The position numbers and the translations under genes are program-made. A DNA stretch of 64,000 bases, taken from Gari tellinella (Eukaryota; Mollusca; Bivalvia; Cardiida; Psammobiidae). This document shows, piece by piece, positions 11,817-23,540 of the stretch. The DNA lies in NCBI GenBank assembly GCA_922989275.2, contig OV277872.1, positions 28,040,119 to 28,104,118 of the forward strand. Direction: 5' to 3'. A model generated the notes under the pieces. That model ran no database searches. It was not told the origin of the DNA and saw only the letters and a list, made by a program, of their open reading frames with translations. Every line of letters starts with the position of its first letter. Within the stretch, counting starts at the first letter, position 1.

Positions 11817-12699
11817 TAAATGAGCTGAGGTGTTACTACAAAGTGTTTGCCATTTAGGTTAATCCCGTCAAATATAAAATTTAGTAGACCTTTCGCGTTT
11901 GTTTGCATTCAACCCACAGGGGCTAGTCGCCTGCGTTGTCTCTCTCCACCTTAGCCACACACACGCACAAGATATATCTAAGATCACACGTGCTCAGTTT
12001 CTCAACCATAGAAAAATACGGTTTTCTGACCGAAATGGAAATGAAGAGAATGGATTAAAATACCATGTGACCAGTACCTGTGAATCACATGTGATATAAT
12101 ACTTAAACAAAACTAAAACGTAGAAATACAAATAAATAGTTTATAAGTCAATAATGGGAATAACTTTAATTAACAAATTTCCCCCTAAAACATTTAATGG
12201 ACAATTCAAATTACCAATTTAGTTTAGTACAGTTTTTTATTATTTTGGGTTGAAGTTTTACAATGTACATGTATTGGAAAATGACAAACGCTTCCGATCT
12301 GGATCAGAGGACTACTGCATGAGCCAGTTGATCAGAGTCTAAACTGACTGCATAGCACATGTATACTATCTATATATGTTTTTTAATGACGACTATAGTC
12401 GTCTCTAGAGTTAAATGTGTTATATATTTTGTTTCGTTTTATTATGTTGTTATTGTTATTATTCCTCACTTGTTTACAATAATTATCCCTATTATCATTA
12501 TGTATACTTTTTAAGCAAAACTGTCTCGTAAAACAATAAGTAATAATTATTGTTGTTATGTTGCGGCCTGTTGCGTTGTGTGGTTTTCTTTAATATTTTG
12601 TTTTAAAGCCATACAAAAAAGCTTACATCTCGTAATCAATGAAATGAATTGATTAGAAAATCGAATTACTTATTTGAAGTTTCAGGATGTGAACGACAC

Positions 12700-13000
12700 C
12701 CAATCGGAGACGAAAATTGTGTGTGTTGTTTGGAGGGAGTCGTTATAGCGACGGCAAATAGTTTACATTTGCAAACAGGTTGAATCCAGATCAGACGCCG
12801 CATAAAGCTGTTTGTCAATCGTCAATACTTTTTTTCTTTCTAAATGTTCACACTTTTATTAAAACAGCAGACGAACATTTTAATCAGACGATTTTGCCGT
12901 GAATAGGTTTCACATAACTGACCTGTTTAGGGAACTTCGACAAGGGTTGTTGTAAGGAGGGAGTCGTTGTTGGGAGGGCCGCTATAGAGAGGGAGCACTG
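12700..13000. repeat. truncated CAGTGCTCCCTC-type MITE
   Basis: The right end is AGAGAGGGAGCACTG at 12986-13000, then TA. The body has the family's GGAGGGAGTCGTTATAG block (12730) and half a GATCAGACGCC hairpin (12775-12815). The left terminus is missing or decayed. Confidence 0.55.
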
Positions 13001-14962
13001 TAGTTAAAATATTGATGGTGATGAGTATATTCGTCATATCTGTAGAGAACATATTTATTCTATACAAACCGTTAAACTGTTAGCATAGGACATGTTTTCT
13101 TTTTACATGTAGCCTGTTTACCTGTGTTTTCGCCACCCTTAGCTATATTTTCGCGCATGCGCCTATCTGGTGTAACATTTCTTACTTGTTCACGGATCTA
13201 ATTCTGAACTGAACCTTCAATAACACGAATATATACCAATAAAACCTGTGAAATAAATATAAAGTGTAATAACTGTACCGTTTTCGAACGAGGTCATTCC
13301 TCTGGATCACCGGGATGCTTTCTTGTCAATTCGCCACCTCTGATTGGTGGTTCGATAATTAGGTCAATGTAGGCTCTGTCAGTATATTATAGTTTGTTTC
13401 ATGAAACTTGAACATTTTTAATGCTTTTGAAAGATTTAATTTTTTAAAAAATAAATCATAACTTTTACAACTTAACAATAAAAAAGTAACAACGTACAGC
13501 TAGAATTTAAATTACCAACATGTCTTTTGATTTGAAACTTTTTGTGAATTATTGTTATTTTATCTGTTCTTTCGCATTTTTGGCGCTTGAAATCTTCCTG
13601 AGTGAAACTGTCCCAGTATTCGGATATCCTCTGTAGTTTTCAGACATCCTCGGTAGCCTGCTCGTGACGGAATTCTAAGTTTTGCTGAGGTGGCGAATTG
13701 ACAAGAACGTGGCGAATTGACAAGAAGCAAGGATATATATGTTTTTTAATGACGACTATAGTCGTTGCTAAAGGTTAAAGGTCAATGTGTAAAAATGTAT
13801 GTTTCTTTTCAATATGTTATTATTGTTATTATCCCTAACTCGTTTACTGTTATAATGTTTACTGTAATATCATGGTGTATAATTATTAATAATAAAATCT
13901 TGTTGTACAGTTGCGGCCTGTTGCGTTGTTTGTTTGTCTTTTATTGTTTTCATTTGATGAAGTCATAATTTTTTTACAACTTTACCATTAAAACAGCACG
14001 TTTATTAAAACGCAAATATTTATCTCCTGTATTGTTGAAAATCACATTTTTCAAGAAATAACATGGAGACAAATTCCATGCCGTTGTCTTGAAAAATTCC
14101 AGTGGCCGAAACGTTGATAAAGTAATGTTGGTTATATCTATGCATTGCATCCCCTAAAATTGTTTACAGAGTTTTTGACACATTTTATGAGAAGCACTAC
14201 TCTCTAGCTCGCTATGTAGAACACTATAAACATTCGTGGATCCTGTCAAGTCTGTAAATGACGAAGATAAATTCCAAAACAAATAATATATTGCTGTACA
14301 AATTTGCAATATGGTCATCTCGAAAAAGTGTGTAAAATTAAGATTTTTTTTTTATAAATGTTAGCAATTAAACTACAAACTTCATCGAAATTCCTTTCAA
14401 ATGAAAACCAACATGGTAAATTGTTTTTTTATATTTACTCCTAGTTTATGGGCATCCTATTTTCACATTCTGAAATTTAAATGATAATATTAATATTTTC
14501 TAAACCCAATAAAGACTAAATGGACACCAGACTTGCAAGATATAAAGCCATGGGTAATTTTTTTTTTTTTTTAGAAAACGATAAACAACTAATGAAAACA
14601 TATATATCTAGTATTTAACGTTTTTCTTGTATTTGATCAGATGAAAACCAGAGCCGGGACAACTCCAATATGAAAAGAACATTATAGGTTGTTGTTGTTT
14701 TTCAAATTTAAGTAATTAAAATAAAAAAAATTGCACACATTTAAAAATAAATAACTGTAATTTACTTGTAATGGATGCTGCGTAACGTGGCGTCTGATCA
14801 GAATCCAAACTGTTTTACACTTTACGTCATCCTGCCATGAATCTACCAAAAATCTAGCTTTAAAACTGTAGTGATATGAACAATAATATAGCAGACGACC
14901 CCGTGCCTCTCCGTTCCAACGAACATGGCAATGACAATATGTACTAAAGGATATTTAATCAT
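13001..14962. other. non-coding part of duplication copy A and unique DNA
   Basis: It contains the second internal copy (13735-13930) of the block ending GCGGCCTGTTGCGTTGT, the tail of duplication copy A (to about 14330), and a half GATCAGAATCC hairpin at about 14770-14815. No exon could be supported. Confidence 0.4.
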
Positions 14963-15723
14963 TAGCACATGGCTTGGAGCTCTCGGCCAATCAGAGGCCT
15001 AAAAAACCTGTGAATATATCGTTTATTTCAACAAACCATGGAATAACTAACAAACTGTTCACTTATTCCACGCTTTCGTCACCTCAAGGCAATTTGATGT
15101 CACAGTTCTAGCAATCCTCCGAGCCAGCCCCGCGAAAACCTTTTGCCTGCAATGTAGCCTTAATGATAAATAACTGGAATAAACACCAGATCAAGAATTT
15201 AAACTGAAGCAATACGGAAATTTCACAGTAACAATAAAATATCTAGATCTACCCCGTTCCTCTTGACCTAGATATATGCACTGTTTCAGCTGTAGATGTA
15301 AAAACCGGAATACGCATGTCTAGATTGTCTTTAAAAACAGCTGAGGTCAGAGGTGAAATGCACACGCTTCATGACGTTATATTATGTACAGTGAGACCTA
15401 GACTTTAAAGACAATTACTAATGAATTGTGCTTACATATTGAGCTTCAATAAGCGTTATTTATGTTGGTGTTAAAGCATGACTAATGTCTCAAACTTATC
15501 ATTGGAATAACCTTTCAATTTTAGTAAAGTATTACAAACAAAATGACTTTTTCGTCTAAAACAAAAAAGCAGAAACGAATGGTCTTCTTGTTTTCCTCGA
15601 GCCCAAGCCAGTGCTAAATAGGTTATACCATGGTTGCGCGCGAATAAACAACATAGTTCTCGGGGGCTACGCCCCCTCGAACTATGTCGTTTATTCGCGC
15701 ACAACCATGGTCTAACCTATACT
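14963..15723. repeat. 761-bp tandem repeat unit 1, ending in a palindrome
   Basis: The unit begins TAGCACATGGCTTGGAG, includes CTCGGCCAATCAGA, and ends in a roughly 110-bp palindrome (15611-15723). Its arms are GGTTATACCATGGTTGCGCG and its complement around a GGGGGCTACGCCCCC centre. The next unit follows immediately. No protein is apparent. Confidence 0.8.
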
Positions 15724-16487
15724 TAGCACATGGCTTGGAGTTCTCGGCCAATCAGATGCCTAAAAAACCTGTGAATATATCGTTTATTTTACAAAACCAT
15801 GAAATAACTAACACACTGTTCACTTATTCCATGCTTCCGTCATCTCAAGGCAATTTGACGTCACAACCCTAGCAATCCTCCGAGCGGACCACCGCGAAAA
15901 CCTTTTGCCTACACTGTAGGCTTAAAGATAAATAATCGGAATAAACACCAGATCAAGGATTCAAACTAAAGCAATACGGTAATTCCCCAGTATAAATAAT
16001 AGATTTAGATCTACCCCATCCCTTTGGACCTAGATATATGCATTGTTTCAGCTGTAGATGTGAAAACCGGGATATGCATGTCTAGATTGTCTTTACTAAA
16101 CAACTCAGATCGGAGGGGAACTGCACTGGCTTGATTACGTCATAGAATGTACAGTGAGACCTAAACTTTAAAGGCAATTACTAATGAATTGTGCTTACAT
16201 AGAGAGCTTCAATAAGCGTTATTTATGTTGGTGTTAAAGCATGCTTAATATCTCAAACTACACATTGAAATAACTTTTGAATTTAAGAAAAATATTACAA
16301 ATAAAATGACTTTTTCTTCTAAAACAAAAAGCAGAAACGAAGGGTCTTCTTGTTTTCCTCGAGCCCAAGCCAGTGCTAAATAGGTTAGACCATGGTTGCG
16401 CGCGAATAAACGACATAGTTCTCGGGGGCTACGCCCCCTCGAACTATATCGTTTATTCACTCGCAACCATGGTCTAACCTATACTTA
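15724..16487. repeat. tandem repeat unit 2, ending in a palindrome
   Basis: A direct copy of 14963-15723 with scattered substitutions, in the same order. It ends in the same palindrome (16374-16487), again centred on GGGGGCTACGCCCCC. Both units share a short minus-strand frame, which I read as repeat sequence rather than a gene. Confidence 0.8.
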
Positions 16488-16544
16488 GTACGCCGATATA
16501 GTTGCGGCAATGTCTCGTTGATCTTACAGGATAAGAGAGATTAT

Positions 16545-16960
16545 CCCATAATCTGCCGTCTGGGAGTTTCATAAAGCCATTATGTAAATATCGTAATCCA
16601 CTAGTGGAACATCGTGTTTTTGGCTCCGGCCCAACCTGTTCGTCCAAAAGCGCTGCATGTAGCTGGACGCCAAATGACGTCATTTGCGACGACGTTAACG
16701 TAACGTTTTGGCGGAAAATCTATATAGCGGAGGGTCTACAAACTACGGCTTCAATAAATGTAATAGGTGCTTAAAATTGTTATGTGATAAATAGAATATC
16801 ACATTCGTGCTCATTATTTATCATTTTTAATAAACTCGTTGACAAAATAATAAGACGCCTGCCAAGGCTCGCGTCATATTATTTTAGTCAACTCGTTTAT
16901 TAAAATGATAAATAATGAGCATGAATGTGATATTCTATTTATACATGGCAACAAACATGT
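16545..16960 (+). repeat. dispersed repeat with internal 150-bp palindrome, copy 1
   Basis: 16791-16942 is a palindrome (AATAGAATATCACATTCGTG with complementary partner). The left part, with CCGGCCCAACCTGTTCGTCC, is repeated in reverse complement at 35305-35690. Both copies keep the same order of blocks, so this is one repeat family in opposite orientations. Confidence 0.7.
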
Positions 16961-17280
16961 ATATGTTATGCCAAATAAATATATTGAATTTAATTGAATT
17001 GAATTTATTAAAAATGATAACTAATGAGCACTCTATTTATGGAAATTATAGTGGAGTAATATTGCCGAAGTACAAATGTAATAAGTTGCCAAATAAGTAT
17101 GCGGGGAATAAATGACAGGCTAATGCATTGCAAAATATATTTAGAAATGGCAAGCTTCTAAGATATGTTCATGAATCGATTCTATTTCAACTTAATGGCC
17201 ACGGCTTAGGGATTGGTCACTCACCGTCAGCCGCCGTCGAGTCTTCCTTCAAATAGTTCGAAATAGACTTAATGTTTTAA

Positions 17281-17484
17281 CCCCTTCAATGCCATGACGT
17301 CATCACTTTTAAACTATTCTCGTATGCTTCTCTAATTTATTTTTTATGTATTTTCACTTAAGAAATACTGTTATGGGTGTCAAACAGTTTGGATCCTGAT
17401 CAGACGCCGCATCACGCGGCGTCTGATCAGGATTCAAACTGTTTTGCAAATAACTACAGTACTCGGGGTAAGGCAGCGAAGGGG
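17281..17484. mobile_element. TTAA-flanked MITE with GATCAGACGCCG hairpin
   Basis: TTAA (17277-17280), then CCCCTTCAATGCC; the other end is GGCAGCGAAGGGG then TTAA (17485-17488). The hairpin at 17380-17446 is GTTTGGATCCTGATCAGACG with complement. Confidence 0.75.
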
Positions 17485-17582
17485 TTAATGTTCGCTAAAT
17501 ATATACATATTGCTTCACATTCATTGCTTCAGTGAAGGAATTGTGAGTAAATGGACTCACTGTTTTAATGTTCGGTAAAAAT

Positions 17583-17927
17583 AGTGTTCCCTCCCCACAA
17601 CGGCCCTCTCAAGAACGACTCCCTCCTAATAACTACCCTTCCCGCAGTTCCCTAAACGGGACAATCATGTCTATTACTTTTACTGCTGTAATATCGTCAT
17701 CTGCTGTTTCCTCAAAGTTACATATTGGACATTTTGACCGAACTTTTTTTTAATGGCGAGTGACACACAGCTTGAATCCAGATCAGACGCCGCGTAACGC
17801 GGATCTGATCTCGATTCAAACTGTTTGCAAATGTAAACCAATTTCCCTCTTTATAATAAGGACTCCCTCTGAACAACGTACACATTTATTGTCTCCCATT
17901 GGGTGTCGTTGTAGAGAGGGAGCGCTG
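17583..17927. mobile_element. CAGTGCTCCCTC-type MITE carrying the GATCAGACGCCG hairpin
   Basis: Ends TAGTGTTCCCTCCCC and GAGAGGGAGCGCTG, next to TA. The interior shows ATCAGACGCCGCGTAACGCG with partner (17766-17830). Same family as 32475-32817 and 53897-54265. Confidence 0.65.
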
Positions 17928-18039
17928 TATATATATATTGCTTATAATAAACACATCACCAGTTGGCAGTGCGCTACAGAGTGTTACATTCAGCTCTCGA
18001 CGTTTTTTGGCGGAGACAACCGATCTATATTATGTAATA

Positions 18040-18148
18040 GTTAGAGTTTATTTCAAAGATTCTTAATGATTAAGAAGCCAACAAATGAGGGAGCCTGCGA
18101 CCGAATTTGGCTTCTTAATTATTAAGAAGCGTTGAAATAAACTCTAAC
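18040..18148. repeat. palindrome of about 109 bp
   Basis: GTTAGAGTTTATTTCAA at the left pairs with TTGAAATAAACTCTAAC at the right, and inner arms AATGATTAAGAAGCCAA and TTGGCTTCTTAATTATT also pair. The loop is about 20 bp. No flanking duplication is obvious. Confidence 0.65.
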
Positions 18149-18356
18149 CATTTTAGTGTTTGACCCGCCCACATATGACGTCACTTCACTTCATTTACAT
18201 ATTTTTCTCCGCCGACAGATGTTTACACAGCCTGTTACATAATATATTGTGCGTTTTATTACGCAGCAACATGGTGCATGGCAATTTTGATTTACTTAAA
18301 AAATGATGGAAAAAGAATAGTTATTCACGTCTTAAAGCTTAATGCAGCACAAAATA

Positions 18357-18547
18357 CAGGTCTCCAGATAAGGGGGTATTTCACAAACTAAAATCTTTAT
18401 TTCTGCTTAAAACCCTACGGTGTCACTACTTATTAGAATCTTCTCGGAGAGACGATTCTTATGAGTAGTAACACCATAGGATTTGATGCTAAAAAAGTGA
18501 AAAAATGTTGGATTTGTGAAGTTTACTCCCTCTTATCTGGAGCCCTG
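18357..18547. mobile_element. hAT-like MITE (CAGGGCTCCAGATAAG), copy 1
   Basis: Ends CAGGTCTCCAGATAAGGGGG and CCCTCTTATCTGGAGCCCTG with a central palindrome around GGAGAGACGATTC. The length is 191 bp; the partner copy is 53529-53721. The terminal style is hAT-like, but no clean target duplication is seen at this copy. Confidence 0.7.
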
Positions 18548-19304
18548 AAATAATGCAGAACACTCAAAAATGAGCTTTCTGCATTATTTTGATCTTGCAT
18601 TATGCAGACGCCTGTCTTTAGTGTTTTCGCCGCGATTGACGGTTTTGTTAATTACGGTAAGAATTCTGTTTTAATTATATTGTGTTTTCTTATTCCCCCC
18701 TCCTAAAGATTAAATAAAATTTGAATGATTTTCACAATTTTCACAATTTCCTTCCGACTAGCGAGCTACATGTACAAAATGTCATTATTTTCCTCGAAAT
18801 TGAATGTAGATATATCTATATGCACTTTGCTGTGTGATGGATTTCCCGTAAAGCTTAAAAGTCACGCCATGGGCGGAGCTGACCGAAATATTAACACATG
18901 CGCAATGCTTGCTAACGTCTAAATCCAAGTCTCGAACACTTCATAATTAAATTGCCAAATCTCGTTAAATCCCGTTCACTTAATAATTAAACCGAGCGAA
19001 AATTTGAATTTTGTGGCTTGCTGATTGGCTGAAAAAGTAGGCCAAACACTAAATACTCTTTATACTCTTTCACTGTAACATTAAAACAACGATTCCATGT
19101 TCCAATAAAGTGCAGAACAATTTCGACTTTTAAGGATTGTTATAACGTCATACCCTCCAAAACGAAATCTCCCAAGGATCTCTTTGAAAATATCTGTAAA
19201 AATTCTTCAAATATATCTTAGTACCATGGTAAAAAGAAAATCATAGGCTGTAATCTTCTTTTTTGGGTGTATGGGTATTTGAAATGTATAATGTAGCCAT
19301 TCTT
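18548..19304. other. intergenic, no gene seen
   Basis: No spliced exon or repeat family is recognised. Short frames have no protein character. Confidence 0.3.
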
Positions 19305-19365
19305 TGAACGCACAACCCCTGTGTGAAAAGAGCGCTATATAAATCTGGTATAATAATAATAATTC
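19305..19365 (+). repeat. dispersed GCGCTATATAAATCTGG repeat with ATA tail, copy 1
   Basis: CGCACAACCCCTGTGTGAAAAGAGCGCTATATAAATC, ending in a TAATAATAATAAT microsatellite, is reproduced in reverse complement at 31129-31210. A GC-containing body ending in a trinucleotide tail is typical of LINE/SINE 3' ends. Confidence 0.55.
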
Positions 19366-19614
19366 TAGGCAAAGAGTCGGTATGCATTATTTTGACTTTC
19401 TGAAGTAATGTAAAGCAATAATTGGCACAACCAATCATTAAAACAGTTAAACAGTGGTGCTTACTAACAGTATGATGCAAGTGTTTAGTTTGTGGCCTGA
19501 AATATATGCATTTTTCTAAATTGTTTTTGACTCAAATTCAATGAAACGTATAGCAAAGAGGCACGTTCCTACCTATACGTCGTAACTCCCGGCAATACAC
19601 ATTATTTGGCTAAC

Positions 19615-19690
19615 ATTTGCAAACCGTATAGATGCAGATCAGACGCAACGAGACGCGGCGTCTGATCTGAATTTAAACTGTTTGTCAATC
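19615..19690. repeat. GATCAGACGC hairpin cassette
   Basis: GATGCAGATCAGACGCAACG with partner CGCGGCGTCTGATCTG, then AAACTGTTTG. No clear surrounding termini. Confidence 0.5.
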
Positions 19691-19795
19691 ATATTCAACT
19701 TTCTTCAGTTTAAAAAGGATAAAACAAACTTATATCGACTATTTTTGCAAACGATATATTTGAAGTAGACGGCAATTCAGCATGATGAAGATTAA

Positions 19796-20039
19796 CCCTT
19801 TCCCCCATAGAAGCGACTTTTAGCGTATTAAATTTATTTTTCCGCTGAAGAAAATAGTTCCAGTTCATACCCTCATGAACAATTACCATTACAAGTATTT
19901 TATATAGCCTAGCAGATTTTAGCTTAAAGCAGGCTGAATGTAAAGCAGAATGTGCCTTAAGGCACATTCTGCTTTACTTTCAACCTGCTTTAAGTGGTCA
20001 CCTGTCTTCAAAACTAGAAACAGGCTATGGGGTAAAGGG
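19796..20039 (+). mobile_element. TTAA-flanked MITE with AGCAGAATGTGCC hairpin, copy 2
   Basis: TTAA at 19792-19795 and 20040-20043; ends CCCTTTCCCCCATAGAAGCG and GGGGTAAAGGG. It is nearly the same as 3739-3982, with the same hairpin at its centre. Confidence 0.8.
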
Positions 20040-20502
20040 TTAAGTTACATGTACCTTCGATAACCAGAAATACTAAAAAAGTTTAAACAAATTATATGGC
20101 TTGTAAAAATTTGAATAAGGGGAGATCATTTGAAAGCACAGAAAACAAAGCATATACTGAAAATTGCAGACTCGGTTTAATTGAGTCTGTTCATGAGCAA
20201 TAATGAAATATGCAACAGTGCTCACGCCCCCTAGCACCAGCTTAAGCGGAATTCAACCTTCAACTGTAAATGCGCTGAAATCAATGATTCAAAAGGACCA
20301 GAAAGTATAACAACACTGAGAATGAAGTACGGGGCGACTTAAATATTAAAATTTTCTGCAAAGGGCTTAGAGTCCCACCCAAATGAGGCCCTAGACCTGC
20401 TGGGAACACAGGCGGTCCCCAGACCCCTCGCTGGTGAACTCACTTTATTTATACACTTCTTCGCGCCTGAAAAATTATTAAAAGGTGTTTGACCTTTGAA
20501 TA

Positions 20503-23500
20503 ATTTTCAATCAAGTTCTAATCAAAGTAAGATTAAAATGGAAAAACGTGCTTACTAAGCCTGTAATAGCCTTCTTCTGATGTGACAATATCAAAAGAAA
20601 TAATAATTTACCATGTCTGTATGGGTGTGTCCCGATAACCTAAGTATATAACGATTGGTCATTGGATACGGATTCTAACTTATATCCTGCCACGAAATAA
20701 TACACGAATCGAGGTACTTACCGTTGGATACGTTATTCGTTCTCGTCTTAAAGAAAAGAAATATAAATGCTTTGCAACTGAACGCTAACATTTGCCATGA
20801 AGGGTAAGTGAATACGGAGTATAAGTTGTAATTGACTCCGTGTGACATATTTTTATCTCAACGAACTTCCTTACTCTACAATGTGTTTATTCAATGTGCT
20901 TGCAAACTTAACCAAATGTAATGAGAGTGAAGTTAACAATACTATCATGTCCTTAGAGCAAGAAATCAGAAATACAATCATTTCTGACGCACAGAGGAGT
21001 GATGTAGAAGTTGGCATCAGTGTTCTGTTCATGCCGGTATTTTGTATTTGCGGGATCGTTGGAAATTCTCTTGCCTTGATTGTGTTCGTGGAGATGGCTC
21101 GAAAAATGGAACAGTCAATTTACATCTATATGTCCGCGCTTGTTACCGTTGATTCTACGTACATGTTTGTGATTATTCTACGTGCAATCCCCATTGCAAT
21201 AGGACTTTATAGCTCACACCAGGGTTTCATATTGAGAACGATTACTCGCCTTCCGACAGTGTATCTTGAATTGTGCTTTATGACTATGAATGAAGCAACG
21301 TTAATATTGATGTCTCTTGAAAGGCTAATTGCTATTCGGGCACCTTTTCGGGTACACGGAACTGTGCTTGCAAAGTATCCTATGCGAATTCTTGCTATAG
21401 TCTTTGCAGTAATTGCCCTCGGTCTTTTACCATTGCCATTATGTGCGGAAGTGAAACCAACCATTACCGCCAACAATACGTATGCATTTAAAGTCGTGCC
21501 TAAAGAAAACATGGATGAGTTTGTGTTCTATTTCTTCCTTATGGAGACAATTACATGTGAGTTTCTACCTTATGTAACTTTGATTTGCCTGAATATTGGA
21601 ATATATTTACAGCACAGAAGAGTCGTTCAAACACGAAAGCGCATTGTCTCAAGAATAAACTGTAGCAGCAACTTTGATACTCAGCTTCGTTTGTTGACGT
21701 CCGTGGCAGTTATAATATTCCTCTACACTGTCTCAAAGCTGCCGAAGATGTCTATTAAGGTGTTGTCTCTTTTTGATTCCAGGTACTCTTTTCAAGGTTC
21801 AGAGTCGAACCTGTTTTGGTTTATTGCAGAAATATCGAACACTCTGTTGGCCTTGAATTGTTCTATGGATTTTTTGATATACATTCTGAAATCTCCCCTT
21901 TACAGACAACGGTTTACAGAGAGATTCTGCCGATGTTTCATGGGTGCAAGATTAACTTCTGAGATAGCCACAGTGTTTTCAGAACTTGAATAACACCCAT
22001 CGGAATATTTTAATGAACAATTCAGGTTTTGTTTGGCAATTTAGGGCTTAACAATATATTACAAACTAACAAACAATGAATAGCCTAATCAGAGGCCTCC
22101 TCCGTTAGACCTCCAATCAGGGTATTCACAGTTAAAATATCATAAGTGTACTATCTAGACGAAAACTGTGTATTATACTCGTATACTTGCTAGGGTATTT
22201 ATGTGTTTATATTTGACCTTAGCTATTGACAACATGATTTAAAAACACAAATACAGTATACAATAAGACTTTTAAATACTCTTTACTATTTTAGGTTTAA
22301 AATTCTTATCAAAGTTACAAACTGTCCAAAACCTGGTATGAAAGCTTCTGTAGGGGCCTAAAAGAGTTTTTGTTAATTTAACTCTTTAAAAGACGTGTTG
22401 CAGTTATTGAGTGATGATTTTCTTTTATATAAATATTACCAAGTTTATGATAAGTGGTGGTCACAAAGCTTGTACGGATAAATTCACGAATGCACCCACA
22501 TATTTTGGACCTTGTACCTTTTATATATACAGTGTGTGTAGAGGTGGAAGAGACATACAATGGGACGAGCACCCGTTATTCACAAATGAGATCATACTTA
22601 TGTCTAAACCGTACAAATACAAAAAATAGTTTATAAGCCAATACTGGAAATAACTTTAATTAATCTATCGTCTTTGAAACATTAAATGGACATTTCAAAT
22701 TACTAATTAACCAAATAATTTTAAGTCCTTCTTTTACTATTTTTGGTTAATGTTCACGATGTTTTGAAAAATGAGAAACGCTGCAGATCCGGATCAGATG
22801 GCTTCTGCATGAACCCGCTGACCAGGGTCTAAACTGTTTGCATAAGACATGTGTATTTTTTATGTATACTTTGTTAATGACGACTATACTCGTCGCTAAA
22901 GTTGAATGTGTTAAAATATTTGTTTCGTTTTATTATGTTGTTATTGTTACTTGTTTACCGTTATAATTCGTATTATTATTATGTATAAGTATTACAAAAT
23001 TGTCTCGTGAAACATTCAGTAATAGATATTGTTGTTATTTTGCTGCCTGTTGCGTAGTGTGTTTTTCTTTATAACTGCTTGTATTTTATGAAGTCATACA
23101 AAAGAATCGCCTATAACTTTACCACAGAAAGTTTATTTTTAACGCAAATAATTTTGACATGTATCCTTGAAAATCATATTTTTTCAAGAGTTAACATGGA
23201 GACGAATTCCACGCCGTTGTCTTTAAGAAAATGTTTTATTGTAAAAAAATGCCAGAGGCCGAATCGTTGAAAAAGTAATGTTGGTTGTATCTATGCATTG
23301 CATCCCCTGAAATTGTTTATAGAGTTTTTGAAACATTTTATGAGAAGCACTACTCTCTAGCTCGTTATAAAGAACAATTAAAACACGCATTGGTTCTGTC
23401 AAGGCTGTAATACACTCGCACATAAAGTTTGCAAAGTATTTTACTTTTCTTCCAAAAGTTGTTAATTGACGAACAAAGACCCCCCAAAACAAACCATATG

Positions 23501-23540
23501 TTGTTGTACAATTTTTGTACTTCTGTCAGTTGGAAAAGTG
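20503..23540 (+). repeat. segmental duplication, copy B (compact)
   Basis: Collinear with 8705-14330 and carrying the receptor at 20881. It lacks several insertions present in copy A, including about 85 bp of 5' flank near 9000-9090, and keeps one contiguous version of the block that is split in copy A (22870-23090). Copy B therefore probably resembles the ancestral arrangement. Confidence 0.75.
20881..21993 (+). CDS. class A G protein-coupled receptor, paralogue 3
   Basis: A single-exon seven-transmembrane receptor of 370 residues from ATG 20881; the in-frame upstream GTG at 20842 is not used. N-terminal sequons are N9, N14 and N19. Landmarks match paralogue 2: CGIVGN in TM1, LVTVD in TM2, LERL at the TM3 end, CEFLPY in TM5, SKLP in TM6, NCSMDFLIY in TM7 and YRQRFTERFCRC in helix 8. 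Differences are spread through the protein and are conservative. The cytoplasmic tail runs ten residues further than in paralogue 2, ending TVFSELE. Like its relatives it has no TM3 disulphide cysteine and a DRY variant (ERL). It is probably a plasma-membrane peptide receptor that arose with copy B of the segmental duplication. Ligand unknown. Confidence 0.92.
   Translation: MCLFNVLANLTKCNESEVNNTIMSLEQEIRNTIISDAQRSDVEVGISVLFMPVFCICGIVGNSLALIVFVEMARKMEQSIYIYMSALVTVDSTYMFVIILRAIPIAIGLYSSHQGFILRTITRLPTVYLELCFMTMNEATLILMSLERLIAIRAPFRVHGTVLAKYPMRILAIVFAVIALGLLPLPLCAEVKPTITANNTYAFKVVPKENMDEFVFYFFLMETITCEFLPYVTLICLNIGIYLQHRRVVQTRKRIVSRINCSSNFDTQLRLLTSVAVIIFLYTVSKLPKMSIKVLSLFDSRYSFQGSESNLFWFIAEISNTLLALNCSMDFLIYILKSPLYRQRFTERFCRCFMGARLTSEIATVFSELE

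Larger units (their letters stand above)
8705..14330 (+). repeat. segmental duplication, copy A (interrupted)
   Basis: DNA upstream (from about 8705), within and downstream of the receptor at 9164 matches 20503-23540 in the same order and orientation. Matching blocks include CTGTAATAGC(T/C)TTCTTCTG near 8765 and 20560, the CCTAATCAGAGGCCTCCTCC block near 10382 and 22083, the TAACTTTAATTAA block near 12160 and 22650, and the CATGGAGAC(A/G)AATTCCA block near 14063 and 23194. Copy A is longer because it holds extra insertions, including an internal re-duplication (12370-12560 versus 13735-13930) and MITEs at 11124 and 12700. Confidence 0.75.
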
